Shown here: one piece after another, positions 26,719 to 40,474 of the stretch | How the letters are laid out: every line of letters starts with the position of its first letter | How positions within the stretch are numbered: position 1 is the first letter of the stretch | Assembly (NCBI RefSeq): GCF_003073045.1 | Contig: NC_037592.1 | Coordinates: forward strand, 40,543,760 to 40,607,759 | Direction of reading: 5' to 3' | Origin: Pomacea canaliculata | Taxonomy: Eukaryota; Mollusca; Gastropoda; Architaenioglossa; Ampullariidae | Length of the DNA stretch: 64,000 bases | Made by a program: the position numbers and the translations under genes | The notes under the pieces: model-generated | Told to the model about the DNA's origin: nothing | The model's input: the letters and a program-made list of their open reading frames with translations, nothing else | The model's database searches: none

Positions 26719-27000
26719 GCCAGCTATGTACACTCAAGTGTTATAGTTGGGAGGTGGGTGTAGGCTAGTGCCGAGTTGATAGTCTGTCGGGTAGCACATT
26801 GGGATGTACCTGTGATGTAAGGGTGACACCCAGCTATGTCCACTCAAGTGGTATAGTGGTGCACCCAGGGGTGGCAGAACTCGATGCTTCAGAGCAGAGC
26901 CCATTGGGTTGCTGAATAGCTTTGATGATCTATTGTCAAGATGATGTTTTTGTCTGGTATGGAGGTGACTGCCAGCTATGTCCACTCAAGTGGCATAGTG
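26719..27000. repeat. Three spaced copies of a 21-bp motif
   Basis: CCAGCTATGTCCACTCAAGTG, with one base different in the first copy, occurs near 26719, 26830 and 26972, each followed by a G/T-variable tatagtg-like tail. Spacings are about 111 and 142 bp, with unrelated-looking sequence between. Confidence 0.65.
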
Positions 27001-29352
27001 GGGTATCCCGAGTGTAACTTGTACGGCTGAATTGTCAATAGCCCCAGTTGCTGTGCAGATGTGGAAACATAGTGTCTATGTTGCTGCACGAACCAGGTTG
27101 TTGAACTGGTTGATGTTTAACAGTCTGTGTAAAAAGCACAGTGTGGTGATATGGCTGATGTTGAAAAGTCTTAGGAAAATGCCAATTTTGGAGGAATTTG
27201 TTTATGTTGTAACAACTTTTTTTGGATGAAAATTCAATGTTGTTAATGAGTTCTGGTTGCTTTACTTACTAAGGCTGATGCATACGTGTTAATAAGTATG
27301 TTTGCTGTTGGAATTTAATGGAAATGTGCTAATCCACTTTTAGGCCAAACTGAATGTGTATAGATTTTGATTTTGAAAAAAAAAATTGTTCCTTGTCAGT
27401 TGCAGTTTTTCCCCCAGAGAAAGGGGTGTTGTAGAAAATGTATTTTCTACTTTTAGCAAAGTTTCATTAGAGCTTTGATCACCAACTGCTTACTGGTCAA
27501 GTTGCCACCACTCCGGCTAATGACAGGACCGGATGATCAAGTCGGGGCTCATAAATCTGCGCCATCGAGGAGAGATAAGTTTTGAAAATATGTTCTGACC
27601 TAGATGTAGACTATTTCTGTATATATATATATGTTTTATTACATCTTCCCTTTAAATTACATTCTTTCGTTTCAGATATATATATATATATATCTTGCTC
27701 TGTTTTACTGATGTGGTGAATGGACATGTAGTGAGTGTTGTAATTAGGTGTAGTCAAATCCTTGGCAAAAGAGTTATCCATTGCGCGACAGAGCACTCAA
27801 CCGTTACAGCTGGCCAGCCTGCCGACCCTTTACAACTGGCCAGCACACATAACCTTTACACAACCACACCATATTCTTCCTGTCTCGCTACTCTTGATTA
27901 GCAAGTTTTCACCTTTGATGTTAGTGGCTCCTATCTGGTTACTAGTGCCAAATACTCCAAATCGTATTCTCCACTCCAAATACTCTATAGTATCTGCCAG
28001 ACCCATCATTCCGTGGCATTAGCCAGTCACAAATTCTCCCGGGCACATACTCCTGGTCACCTTCCAGCTCAAGACACCCGCCTACCCCCTGACACGCAAT
28101 GGTTTCTGCACTTGCCGTGTCTCTCTGGGAAGTGAAGGGTTGGGCAGTGACAGTGAATTATACTGTCTTCCCCGTTTTTCTTTAAGCTATCTTAAAAAAA
28201 AACAACCCTATTACTTATTCAACAGGTGTGGTTCAGCCACCCATGCTGTGTCGACTCGTTAACTTCACGTTACCCTTTTCTGACTAACATCACAACGTGA
28301 AATACCTCTATAATTGCTAAAATTTTTCTTATCGTCTTTATTAAATAACCAGAATAGGTTCAGTCCATTTTATAATATAAAAAAATTGAACAGACATTAT
28401 CTTTACCAAGTAAATTATTGAAATGTTCGTAAAAAATATCAACAGGAGTGTTGTTATTAACATTACTACATTTTGAAGAAGTTTTATGCAGAGTGCTCCA
28501 AAACATTTGTTGTTTTTTATGGAAGTTGTCAGCTTATAATTATATTATAGTCTCATTAAATAAATTCTTTTCCTTTTCAGTAAATTTTATTCTATTTTCT
28601 TACTTTAAATACCTATGTCTGTTATCATCATCATGTTTTCTAACATATTTTAAGTTATTTCCTCACCAACTGTCTTTCTTTTTCATGTTCCTGATCAAAC
28701 CAGTTATCCTATACCTCATTCTTAAAAGTATCAACACACTTTTCGATACACTTAGCATTTTCCTTAAAACACCTATTAAATAAGCCAAAAGCCTCCTTTA
28801 TGTCAGAGTCTATCAGTTCCATAGCGTGGTTTGAACTAAAGTCTTTTTATTATTCATGTTTCTTATACATTTATGAGCATTATTATTAGTTTAGTTTAGT
28901 CCTTGTTACTCCTCGAGGAGCACATGTTCGCAACAGGGCATTATTATTACTCCAGCAACAAATAACGGTCTCCAGCTACTAATATATACTTATCCCCATA
29001 CTTAAACATGCACGTACTCTACTAAGAATTCTTTGATACTGCCACAAACATAAAAAATTTCTTCATCATGATCAAGATTATTTTTAACCATTCGGAAAAT
29101 AATCAAATTAGTGAACTGGTAATATATGGTAGCCAGTTATTACTTATTATGTATATCAAACCGCCCAAATAACGACCCTGATTAGTAAATTGAACAGAAG
29201 ATTTATGAAAACATGAATTGCTAGAAAAGACTGTGCAGGCAAAGTCTTCCCTAAATGTTTCTGCAAGAAGAATTAAAAATGACTGTACAAAAGACAACAA
29301 TTCATTGTCATTCAGTTTATCTTACAGACCTCACACATTTCAATGTTACTGA
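27001..29352. other. Intergenic, no gene recognised
   Basis: This part is AT-rich with short TA runs near 27620 and 27680. A block near 28885-28935 with the palindromic core ctcctcgaggag looks repeat-like. There are no supported genes. Confidence 0.45.
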
Positions 29353-29730
29353 AAAGAAAAGAAGACGTACCACGAGGTTCTGCACCATGTTCATCATCAA
29401 TTCCTTTTCTCGCGATCAAGGCACGTAACTCTCGCTAATTTTGTTTGACCTCAAGAGCATTACCGCCCTTACGTAAGGAGTGTCGTATGTCTTGTGAACC
29501 ACACCAAGCAAACTCGATACGCACTCGTTACTAGCATCATTATTAGAAGCAGAATAATTAAAATAATTAAAAAAATCTGAGAGTGTAAAACAGGGTTAGC
29601 AAATCTCTAGCTCATTTCTACAAGAGCACCATTGTCTTCAGTAAGAAATCTGCTTCCATCAATTGTCAAACACCATCTTCACTGTTGGTGGATTAACCCA
29701 AGTTTTCCCGACTGCTAACATTACAAACAG
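29353..29730 (+). repeat. Dispersed repeat, copy 1 (likely LINE 5' region)
   Basis: About 380 bases align, with many mismatches, to 47115-47510 in the same orientation. Shared landmarks are gaaccacaccaagcaaactc, then actcgttactagcatcatta, then gagcac and caaacaccatcttcac. A LINE-like ORF1 follows at 29923, so this is probably the 5' leader of that element. Confidence 0.65.
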
Positions 29731-29922
29731 TGAGATAGCAGACAGACTGAAAATTTACAAAGAGCTACTGAAGTTTTTAGCAAACAAGTGGCCGACTGAC
29801 ATCGCTCACTGACAGAACATACAGACAACAAAATTAAGTTCCTATCGAGTACTATCTTCGATCTAAGAAAAGAAAACAATGATTTAAAAAAAATAGAAGT
29901 TCTTTAAATACAAACGAGAGAA

Positions 29923-30165
29923 ATGAAAGAAGAAATCCCTGGGTTAATCTCACTGACGAAAGAGCAGCAAGAAGAGATAAACAAGCTGGAACAATATTCG
30001 CGGAGAGATTCTGTGAATATACATGGCCTTCTGGATAATGGCAGAGAGGAAACAAGTGGGGAATGTGAACAGAATTTCCTAGACGTCATCAATCTTACTC
30101 TCGGTCTGTCAGACATTAACACACACAATATCTCAGCACTACATAGAATGTGGAGAAAAGGTTAG
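29923..30165 (+). mobile_element. LINE ORF1-like fragment
   Basis: An 80-codon frame contains EEINKLEQYSRRDSVNIHGL followed by an FLDVINLTLGL segment. This is the coiled coil to RRM junction of L1/Tx1-like ORF1 proteins, where 'LEQYSRR.N..I.GI' is the hallmark. It is cut off after 80 residues. Confidence 0.6.
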
Positions 30166-30415
30166 TCGTGTGCAGTCAGCTCCGCTTCTGTCCTCCCACT
30201 GACTAAAAATATCTTCCTGTCATGGAGTCTCCCCATCAGATCGAGTCAACGACTTTCCGAAAAACCTGACGGGAAGGTATTTTTAGAAGAGTAGCGCAGC
30301 TTGGATTGCACAGAGGAAGCGAGAAATTTTGTCCACTACACTCACGCTTTGGCTTTCGTTAGAAAACCTACAGTCCATCCGTTCTCGTGCAAGACCTAAA
30401 TAGTTCATACAAGAT

Positions 30416-33400
30416 ATGTCCGAAGGTAAGGTTTTTTTTTTTACATATTCGCTTATTCATCAATTTATTAATGGTCAATGATGATAACTACGAAAAGAAT
30501 CCATACCAAGGGTGGAAAAAACAATATTACAAGATAATATTAAGAACTTCAGAAGGAGTACTATAAATATCAATATCAGCAGGTAATATTTTAATATTTC
30601 TTTTTAATATTTCTGACTTTAAATGCATGACACGCACTACTTACAAAAGTCAAAAGCAACATAGAAGAACTCGCAGAAAATCATAGTTTATCCTATTTTT
30701 AGAGGGGGAGAACGTACCACTGCAACATGTAGATGTTCGGGTTCGATGACGAGTAACTCACGTACCTCAACATCACACCTATTTGGTTTCCTATATTTCG
30801 AGTGCCGGAATAATCACCACTGCAACGTATAGATGTTCGGATCCGCTGTTAAGTGACTACCCTACCTTGAAATCCCATCCCTTCTTCGTTTACTCTATTT
30901 TGAGTGAGAGAGAGAGAGTACTAATGCATAGTGCAAATGTTTGGGTCCACTGTCGAGTGTCTACGTACCTCAAAACTTCTCTCATTTTCCTTCATATTTC
31001 GTTGATCTCCAGTTCGGGAAAAGCACCATTGTGTTTGTTTGGTCCGCAGTCAAATGGCTTGGCTCACGTTCGTCGAAATCTGTTTTCTTTCCTTTTAGTT
31101 ATCAGTTACTTGGGAGCGTAAGTAGACAAAATGAGATAGCGTTGTAGGAGTTAGGTATGTGTCATGTAGGATGAAATTGGTTTGCGTGTGTAAATATGTC
31201 AGAACCACTACACTGTGTCGAACACATTGATACACTAGCACGCGTTCCTTCATGCGACAGAAAACAAACATTTCATGACAGAGCCGGCACTAGGGTGAGT
31301 GGGGCGACCGCCCAAGGCCCCGCACCATCATTCTTCCATCATAATATTCGTTTGACTTTCACGCAGCATTTGGTTATAACTTTCTCGAACATACATTAAC
31401 TCACTACTCCATATTAATATATTTTCTCGCATCTTAATTAGTTCAATGTTTCGAAATATAGACAGAAATTCGATAGCGAATTGACAAAGGTTTACTTTGG
31501 CTGGGCAAGGAATTTCTGCCTTATTCTTTCCTTCACAAGCTTTCATATTCGTCCTTCTGTCACACAGGCCTATTCGGGAATGGCTAAACTTACAGTGAAT
31601 ACTGGCCTCCCTACAGAACACTACGTAGTCACGTGGTCTCACTCACAACTACAGTACTACGAAATCATAACCTGTCAGGAGTGGTAACTCTGGTCCCTGA
31701 CAAAACAATGTTGCGAAATACATTTTTGTTTTACACACCTTTTTGTGTCGTCTGGTCTCGAAAAAAAAAAAATAGCGAACAAAAGCAGTAGTCAAACGGA
31801 GCACATTTGACGAGAGAAGTCATCCAGCGCGCAACTTAACGATACACATAGGACAACGCTTTAAGAAAAAAAAAATCATGTTCTTTTTATGGATTCCAAG
31901 GTCTGCTAAGTGAGGGTGTGTAGTAGACAGAACAAAAGAACACAATGCGAAATATATCAGGCTAGATACTAAATAGCATACCCGACGAGTAGAAGCTTGA
32001 ATTGCAGCGGAAAATTCCAATTGGGAACTTCGTTCTCTTCCCAGGACCACAAAGAGAAACAGACTGATGTTAGAGCTTTAGGGAGCCGCGACTAATGGTC
32101 CGGCCGCAGTCTGTAGTGACAACCACGAGGACATTCTTAGACCGTCCTAGCAGCTAAAAAAAGTAACTTAGTGAACCGAATTCAGCTGTCGAATTCGCCA
32201 TGCATGCAGTCATGAATGTGGTGTGCGTCTCGAAAACAGAGCGAAATTTTAATTTCTGCTGCAAATCTCGTACAGATGTGAACATTTACAAATTTGAGTG
32301 AGCTTGCAATGCTAGTTATTTATGTACTTTGTTTGGAATGTAAGGAAACAGAGCTTTACATCATTTGCACAGATAAAGGTTGGATGGGGGTTGGATTGTC
32401 CAACTCAAACCAAATGTCACAGAGTGTGAAGACAATTATGTATAACATTCCTAACAAACAATGAAAACTGCTATATAGTCAAGTTTGAAGCCATTCAGTG
32501 TCTAGAGAGCACATCATTGTCAGCCCCCTAAAAGGCGAGAGACCTGATGCTTTTCCCATAAATCTTTGACAGAAAATAAGGACCCACCTAGCCCCAAAAA
32601 TCAAACATCTTTAATCCATGTGACTACAGAAGTAATTCATAAAATAATCCTAGCATACAGAGGAACAGAACATTAGCAGCTGCTCAAATTCTGGTGCAGT
32701 CAGTGATGTATCTCTAGATTTCACGAATAGGTGATACTCCCCTAGAAGCTTTTGAAATAATTTCTTTAATGAAAGAATTATATGTTGATTATATGTTGAT
32801 GGTTCTCCCATAACCCTGCAACTGAAGGCTCAGAAAGATGAGAGTGTTTCCTAATAATGCAGTAGATGCTCACAAATCTTAGAAGCAATATGTGCGACAG
32901 TATCACTAAGTGTTAGATAGCAAAAGACCAAAGATGGCAAAAACCATGAAGCTAGTGGACACTGAACTTCTATATAACTAACTAAACCTATAACTGTGTT
33001 GCTCAATGTTTGCAAACACCATTGTTTTTATTACTGTGTACTTCTCTGAAGCCTGGTCAGCATTTGGGTACACAACACAACCATGTTGACTTTTCTAAAA
33101 GTGAAATTTTTTTTTTATGAGTTATTTTAAATTTAAATGTAGTAACACATTAAAAGATGGTTATATTTTTCATTCAATAGGTAAATTACATGAAAGGCTT
33201 AGATAAAACAATGTTACTAACCTTGAACTTTCTGTTCTCGCTTATTCCGTTCATTGTTTTTGTTACTGTTTTGTTTACTTAAAATCCCTATAACTTTATA
33301 TTGATATGTGATACAGGCCTAAACTTCGGTTGAAGTTTTCTTTATACATATTTAAACATTTCAGTGAGAGCTTTTCAAAACATATTTAGTAGTATAGTAG

Positions 33401-36400
33401 TTACTGAACTTTCAGTTTTTCTTTTCTCGTTTTCTGTGTCATGTTTGGTCACAGAATGCTTACTTTAAAAGCTTATAACTTTATATTGACAAGAGATATA
33501 GAGCTGCAATTGGGTTGAGCTTTCCTTCATACAAATCGAAACATTTCTATGAGGGATTTTAAAGAAATATTTAGAAGTATGGTAGTTATACCGTTTTAAA
33601 TCTAATTTTTTTTACAAATTTAACACAGCGAGCTATCATAAAAGACACTGGGTCTGATATTGTCGCATTAAACCAGGTCCATGAGCTTCTGTTACTGTAC
33701 ACGTCATGTCGAAACACGTATTCGCATAATTTGAAAATTATACCAAAGGAGAAAAATATTCTGCTGCAGTTCGAGAAAATTTACTTAAAATTTCTCTTAC
33801 TTTGTTCTTAAAAGTAATGTCAACAAAATATTAAATGCTTTCTAATTCAGAGAGGTAAATCGGCTATTCACGAAACTTACCAGTCTGTATTGTCCACACG
33901 ATCGATTTCTTTGTTCGATGATGGCGGTCAGTGTTGAACTGTATGGCTGTCAGCCGGGTCAAGAGATTCGAACTGGTACGGCTGAGCATTACATACTTTA
34001 TCTGATTTTGTGGTGATATCCACAACTTGCAATCGAGCCAGCCATTGTAGACCATTAAAAACACAAAGTGATCATCATGAAATCATTGAGGGAGAGAAAA
34101 TAAACTTAGTGGTAAAATTAACTAAGCCAGAGCTAAAGTCAGTGTGATCTGCAATTAAACATTATTATAATTAGTTCTTTCTATAAATCTTGTAAAATCA
34201 AATGAAAAATATGGCATGCAGCATTTTAAGAGAATAGAACATGCGATTGTGAGAAAAAAGACCGACTTTGACAAAGTTCATCGCATACCTTTGTAATTCA
34301 TACATTTGGTTTTAATTTCGAAATTAATGATTACAAAAATATTAAAACTGTTTCTTATGTTTTGCATTAATTTTCCAAAATTTTAGTTGTTCAGAGAGCA
34401 ATGTGATTGTCTTGTTGCTTTCCCCCAGAATGCACCAAAACGGACACAAACGTTTGGTAGTCGCTGCGCCACTGTTATTGAGAAAGCAGACGACGAATTT
34501 AAAGCATTGTCAATAAGTTCATTTCATAGATTTCATCTTCAAAGTTAATCATTAATAGTACACAAATACGAGTGTATGTGTGTGTGTGTACAATATCTAT
34601 ATATATAAACGATCATAAATTATTCACGACTATCCACTGCTATAAAGTACAGCTGTTTAATGATATCTTTCACTTCACTTTATTAAGACTTACTTCAGAG
34701 ATCAGCGGTGTTTCTCTTGGAGAGGATTGCAAGGATTTGTGCATCAACTAATAGGACGAGAATGGTTGGTACAAAGCTTCCGGCTTAGCCACCGTTGTTT
34801 AGCGAATGACTTCAATGCCAGCAAAGTCTGCAAGAGTAACACCAATAAAGAAACACAAAAGGTGGTTTATGCTACTTCATGGCAGAAGTGCAAGTATCAA
34901 ATCTTTCGGTGTTAGTTTTATTTCGTTTCCGTCGGCAGGTACACTGACATAGCAAGACAAATGGCGAGCGGCTCTCATTCATGCTATAGGCCGCTCTGAC
35001 AACAGTTTCAGTCCATCGAGAGCCAAGATTAGTTCAAGGCACTGTGAAGAAAAGTGCATAAAAAGTACTGATCTTATAGTTGGATTACTTATTTACCTCT
35101 TATTCTTCTCTTTCCTGTACGTGCTTTGAGTTTGCGACTATATGGCTTAAACAATTTACACATCGCCAAAGATATGCCCATAAAAATCAAATTTAGTTAT
35201 TAACTATCACATCATTCATTAAATTACTCAAGAAGTGTATTGATTAAATATTTTTCATATTGTTGATAAACTTCTATATGACTAGACCAAGATCAACAGA
35301 ACTGCTTTCAGTTCACACATCCTTTTTGAAGACACAGAGATGATATAAGACCTTATTTAGATTTTGTATATACGCATTGGCAGTGTCCACTTCTGATTAC
35401 CTCCCTGCTGCTGCTTTAGAAAGATTTGATGTTGAGCTATCACAAAAACCTTTTCGTACAAGTCTGACATGACTGACATCAGGTATCTTCAGGAAGCTCA
35501 GCTTACAATGACCGAAAGAGTTGTGGTCTCCCAAGAGTTGTGTTGGACGATTTTTCTATCTGCGAAAGTTGGGTCAATGCACCTAAGATTGCGAGAAGAG
35601 CTTCCATACAAATGTCATGATAACTTTCAGATATTTTTTGATGCAGAACTTTACTGACTTATCGAAGATTCCATGTAATGGCCATACTGCTCACTGCATC
35701 TTTTCAGTGTGCCTGACCTTCCATTGTCTTCCTTTTATCATCACTGGTCAGCACAGAGAGACTTACCTTGGATGTAATGTTGCGCGTAACAAATGCACAA
35801 ATTACAAAGTCTGTATAGTTACCATTGCTGTCACTACTGACTGTTTAACAAGACTACCACTACATGGAATATGTAACAAGCAATTACCATCCGGAAAGCA
35901 CAATAAAATACCAAATTTTGAGCACAAATAAATGTATAAGACAAGCCAAGCTACAAGCGGATTTTATATAAAAGCGAGAGACCAAGGGGAATGGTGTATG
36001 CGAACGCTTCAGTGATTGTATATCTCCGTGTTTATGTGCGTTTCATATTGTTTACTATTTCATAAAAAAGATTTCAGACGAGTGAAGCAAATACGTTTGT
36101 GTTCTAAATAGGTACAAGCTTGGTTAATAGTGCAAAACGCAAGCACAAAAAGGCTGTACGAGACTTAATGGTTTTCATCCTACTATGCAAGATGTGAGAC
36201 GTAAAGAATCTATAAATTTACGACCATGTGCCAAAGTAAACTGAACATAAGGCTGGAGACCATGTACAAATCTCGGTCACCAGCTTCACGGACTTTCAAA
36301 TTCCTTGTATCTACAATAAATCCGAGTAAGACTGTTTGGCTTACTTATGTGATTCATAACACTCGAAAACTATTTAAGATTCCAAAAGTTTCCATCTCGG

Positions 36401-36938
36401 GATGGAACGAGAAAAATCTGGCTGGCAAACATAAAAACAAACAATACATAACTTGCTTTCTATTGCTTAAAACACCTACTTTGCCAAATATTGTCCCTCC
36501 TTGCCTCTGAATGGTTTCTCTTATGAGATGTACTGGTGGAATGGACATACAAGCTTATAACCGGGGAGGGGTTGAATAAGTAATTCCTTATAATTGCCAC
36601 TTTTTATCTTTTAAAAACTTACTGAGTAATAATACAACATCGGATAAACTAAACCGTAATTTGTAATACACTTTGTTATCATAAAGGTGCGACAGTTTTG
36701 TTTCTTATTTTGTTTAATTTGTTTTCGGCAGAGAAGCCTATTCGTTTGGTACTTGTTGGGAAAACCGGATCTGGCAAAAGTTCAGTGGGAAACACAATTC
36801 TTGGTGAGGAAAAATTTGACACAAAAAGAAGTTTTGAATCTGCAACCCAGGACTGTAAACTGGAGAATGGCACATACCATGGGACACGCATCGACGTAAG
36901 ATTGTCATTCGTTTTCTTTGTTTGTTTGTTTGTTTGTT

Positions 36939-37002
<64 letters not shown>

Positions 37003-40000
37003 TGTAAGTAATTCAGATGAATGTTTTGAACGTACGTTCCCTCTTTATTTTACAGTGTTTTGATGTGATCTGAAGTCGCTAATTAAATCTAGTTATGTCC
37101 TTTATCTCTTATGCCTTAGAAAATTACGGAGCAATTCACGAATGGGCTTTTTAAAGAGGTATTAGAATGGTCTGACTAGGACAATTGTATGTACATTTGT
37201 CTTTGCTTATTGTTTACCTGTATATTTAAACATAATTTTTCACACTAGTACTCGATACTTAAACTTCAGGAAGATGCACTCAGCACGAAGGTTCAACAAA
37301 GGACAAACTCCATTTTTACCCGCGCACCTACGAACACCCACATGCAGGAATTTACCAACAAATCTTACATTAAAAGTAGCTTACTGTATTTAAAAGGCAT
37401 ACCATTTACTGCATACTATCTCTCTCTCTCTGTCTCTTAAAAACAGCTCAATAAAAAGCTTTTGTTATCGGAGACAGTATTGGAACTCCTCTTACAAAAA
37501 ACTCCACTGTAAAAAATGCAGTGGACCGAATTTTTTCAAAGACTTCGAGAACATTATGCTGAATGCGATGTCGTTTAAAGCCACAGCACTGTCTGTCCTT
37601 AGAGGAGAAGTCGAGATAGTGGTACAGAGTCTGAAGGGATTCATGTAACCGAAAGATTCAGCATCCTACTGATCCACTCAAGGAGGATGGAGACGAAGAC
37701 AGAAAATGCGTTTATGCACGTCTTCACACGCTTCTTTTAGCTGCAGTTTAAGGTTGTTTTTTTCTTAACTTTACAATTTATATTGGTCAAATAAAACAAC
37801 TTGCATTTTTAGACTGTTGACCTTGTTTTGAACTATGCGAGGAGCTCATATGGCACAGCATAAATTTGTCGGGTTTGTATTTATCAAGCAACACAAAACT
37901 ACAATGAAACAACCCTCTAAGGCCGCAAATATTCGATCAAGTTTCGCAAAGTTTTGGGTGAAGGTCACAAGAAATCAATGGGGTTTTTTTTGAGCAAACG
38001 TTCAGGACATTAAAATCTGGGCCTACAGGTCGTGCTAAAATGATTTGCCAATGATTTGTCTAAAGAATGACTAGAAATGTGAGATTTCTAAGAATTTCAT
38101 GATTCAGCATCTTGCCAAGTAAAAAATGTCTTTCAAGAATTTCTTGGGATGCATTTTCTAACGTGTCTATCATGACATTTCCAGCACTTATGTGACCCCG
38201 CACCATAAAAGGAGTCCTTACCAGGAAATTCTACATTTGTCAAATCTTATATTATTAAAATCTACAATAGAAGTGTACAATTACAATAGCAGCCATTTTG
38301 AGATACAAGGTGTTTTAGCAATTTCATAAGGGGTTTCCTTAGTAACGTGTGCTTTTAACTGTTCAACTTGTATTAAATTCTGCATAACAATAAAGTACTT
38401 CAATCTATATCATTTTGAATCAGACAAAACATGCACATCATTGCATATTTGTAAGTTTTAAGTACTTTGCATGAAAAGAAAAAAAGAGCAGTTAAGAAAA
38501 GAAGTATTCCATACTCAACCAAAAAAAGAGCAGCAACAAAAGGTATTTCATATTCCCCTTTTCCATTCGAAAGATGAATTAACCGACAGATACATTGACA
38601 TCTTGGTCGGTGTCCATCATTGTTCTCTTAAAAAAGCGTTATCATGATACTCAAATTTATCCAAGACGTCTGCAGGGTCGTCTTTCCATTGTAATTAATC
38701 TTTCGCTTGTTGACCATTCTGAATGTGGAAGAGCCGAAGATTCATTAGAATTGATTAAAGCTATTAATTCGTCTTCAGTAAGATACTTTTTTTCCATTCT
38801 CTTGCTTTACACAGTACGATAGGTAGCAGCAAGCTGCCTCCCCGTCATGAAATCGCTCATCGCGTTTCTTTTCGTCACCAAGGACGCCAGTATCTGATTA
38901 TTCCTTTAGATACGTCTAGATCAGGAAAAGATTTGTTTACCTAGATATTTTAAAGAAAAAACTAATAATTGATTAGAATTAAAATAAGTAATTAGCCAGA
39001 TTGAAAATAAAGACTCCTGGCGCTCTGGTAACTGTAATATGCTGGGTTTCTGACAAGGATACGGTACCAAACAGGGTTTCGATTTTGTCGTTTTCATGTA
39101 CAAATCGGAACACATACATTAAAGGCGCATTTCTCACCTCCTTTTTCTAAACACAACAACGTATTTCCCTTTTAACCTAAATGATAAAAGAAATATATTT
39201 TTGCACAAATGTGAAAAAACTCAAAGTTGACTCTAATCATCTTAACGAGCATCTGCGACTGAACTGCTAACTACGAGTTATTTCGTGGTGGTGGGTCAAA
39301 TATTTTCAAGTTTAACCCGCACTGGTAAAGAACGGATTCAGGAATTACTGTTTGGGAGATATGCTGTAGAATTTAAATTAGAAACAAATAAGCTTGCAAT
39401 GATACGTTTAAAACCTAACTTGGAAGTAGGTTGTTTATTATCGATATGTTGATCGAACAGGTCAGAAAAGGGCTGAATACTCAGAAATCATCTACATTAA
39501 TTTATCAATTATTTCTCCATAGATCATGGACTCGCCGGGTCTGTTTGACACTGAAAAGACCCACGAAGAGGTTGCAGCTTTAGTCGCTAAAAGTCTCGCC
39601 ACCCTCCACCCGGGTCCAACGGCTATCCTGTATGTAATTCCAATCTGCAGTCGGTTCACGGAAGAAGAAAAGCGTGTTTATGAGAGGCTAAAAGCTGTTC
39701 TTGATTCGAGCTTAACTCGGTACATGATCGTCGTCTTCACGCGCGGTGATGACCTAAAGAGAGAAAAGAAGACCATACACGAGGCCCTCTCCACGGCCCC
39801 TGACTTCCTCCGCAACATCATTGAAGAATGCAGCCACCGCTACGTGGTGTTTGACAACACGGCTGCTGAGAAACAGTCGCAGGTAGAAGAGCTCATAGAG
39901 AAGGTGCGGAGACTGAGGGAGGAGCGCGGCGATAAACCTTACACGTGCCCCACTTTTTTTTATGTCAGCGACAATATGGAAAAGGAGTTGAAAAAGAGAC

Positions 40001-40474
40001 TGCAAAAGGTAGAGGAGGAGGAACTAAAAAAATATAAAATTCGTCCAAGAACGAGAGAAGGGGGCGAACAAAGCTCTGGTAGAAGTTGAAACACAGAAAA
40101 GTAAATTTGAGAAACTGGAAAGAGAAAGAGAAGATAAAATGAAGAAAGAACATCATGCTAGAGAGACAGAGATAAACATGATGATGGAAATCATGAGACA
40201 GCAGAATCTTACTGCTGAAAAGATCCATGAAAGAGAGATAGAATATCGCAGAGAAATGGAAAAGAGAAGGCGCGAGGAGACAGAAAAGTTGGAAATGCAG
40301 AGACAAGAGGAACAGGCGGCTCTCCATCAAAGCCAACTTGTTTCTAATGCAGGAATGTTCTTTACCGCTCAGATGGAAAGGCGAAGACAAATACGGATCT
40401 TAGAAATACATCAGCGCTATATAGATCAGATGATAGACCAGGCCGCTGATTCCAAAAGATGCTCTATTATGTAA
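30416..40474 (+). CDS. AIG1/GIMAP-like GTPase with coiled coil and CaaX box, frame change in the tail (gene C)
   Basis: The firm parts are the P-loop exon 36732-36895 (164 nt, phase 1 in, phase 0 out) and the large exon 39523-40474. The first exon is a proposal: ATGTCCGAAG at 30416-30425 before GTAAGG ends in phase 1 and would give [20 protein letters not shown]. The GTPase core has DSPGL, a [13 protein letters not shown] box, TRGDDL and RYVVFDN. Between about 40024 and 40048, in an A-rich run, the reading frame changes: the upstream frame stops at 40089, while the coiled coil continues in another frame to the end, finishing CSIM, the CaaX box also found on prelamin A. So either this is a young pseudogene, or the assembly has a one-base error, or a tail-less 189-residue exon product is made. 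A weaker start candidate lies at 36226. Confidence 0.65.
30708..31120. repeat. Tandem repeat, about 3-4 diverged units of roughly 105 bp
   Basis: The unit reads ACCACTGCAAC, then TAGATGTTCGG, then a GAGTGACTACGTACCTCAAA-like part, then TTTCCTATATTTCGAGTG. Copies start near 30711, 30812 and 30918, with a further weak one near 31021. A related stretch (gtaccactgcaccgtgaacg) appears singly near 52846. Confidence 0.6.
33214..33592. repeat. Two tandem diverged units of about 190 bp
   Basis: Unit 1 (33214-33400) and unit 2 (33401-33592) share, in order, gaactttc, tctcg, tataactttatattga, gttgaag/gttgagc, aaacattt and tttagtagtat. They lie within intron 1 of the proposed gene C model. Confidence 0.65.
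36916..37004. repeat. Microsatellite (TTTG)n-(TTTC)n
   Basis: About five TTTG units followed by about sixteen uninterrupted TTTC units begin 21 bases after the P-loop exon donor of gene C. Confidence 0.95.

Noticed and set aside
28885-28935. Block with palindromic ctcctcgaggag.
   Set aside because: It looks like part of a dispersed repeat, but no second copy or boundary is visible in the window.
31281-31345. CAGAGCCGGCACTAGGGTGA, resembling a hAT terminal repeat.
   Set aside because: No matching right end or target duplication was found within several hundred bases.
36226-36235. ATGTGCCAAA before GTAAAC as an alternative first exon of gene C.
   Set aside because: Its phase fits but the donor is weak; it is kept only as a second choice to 30416.
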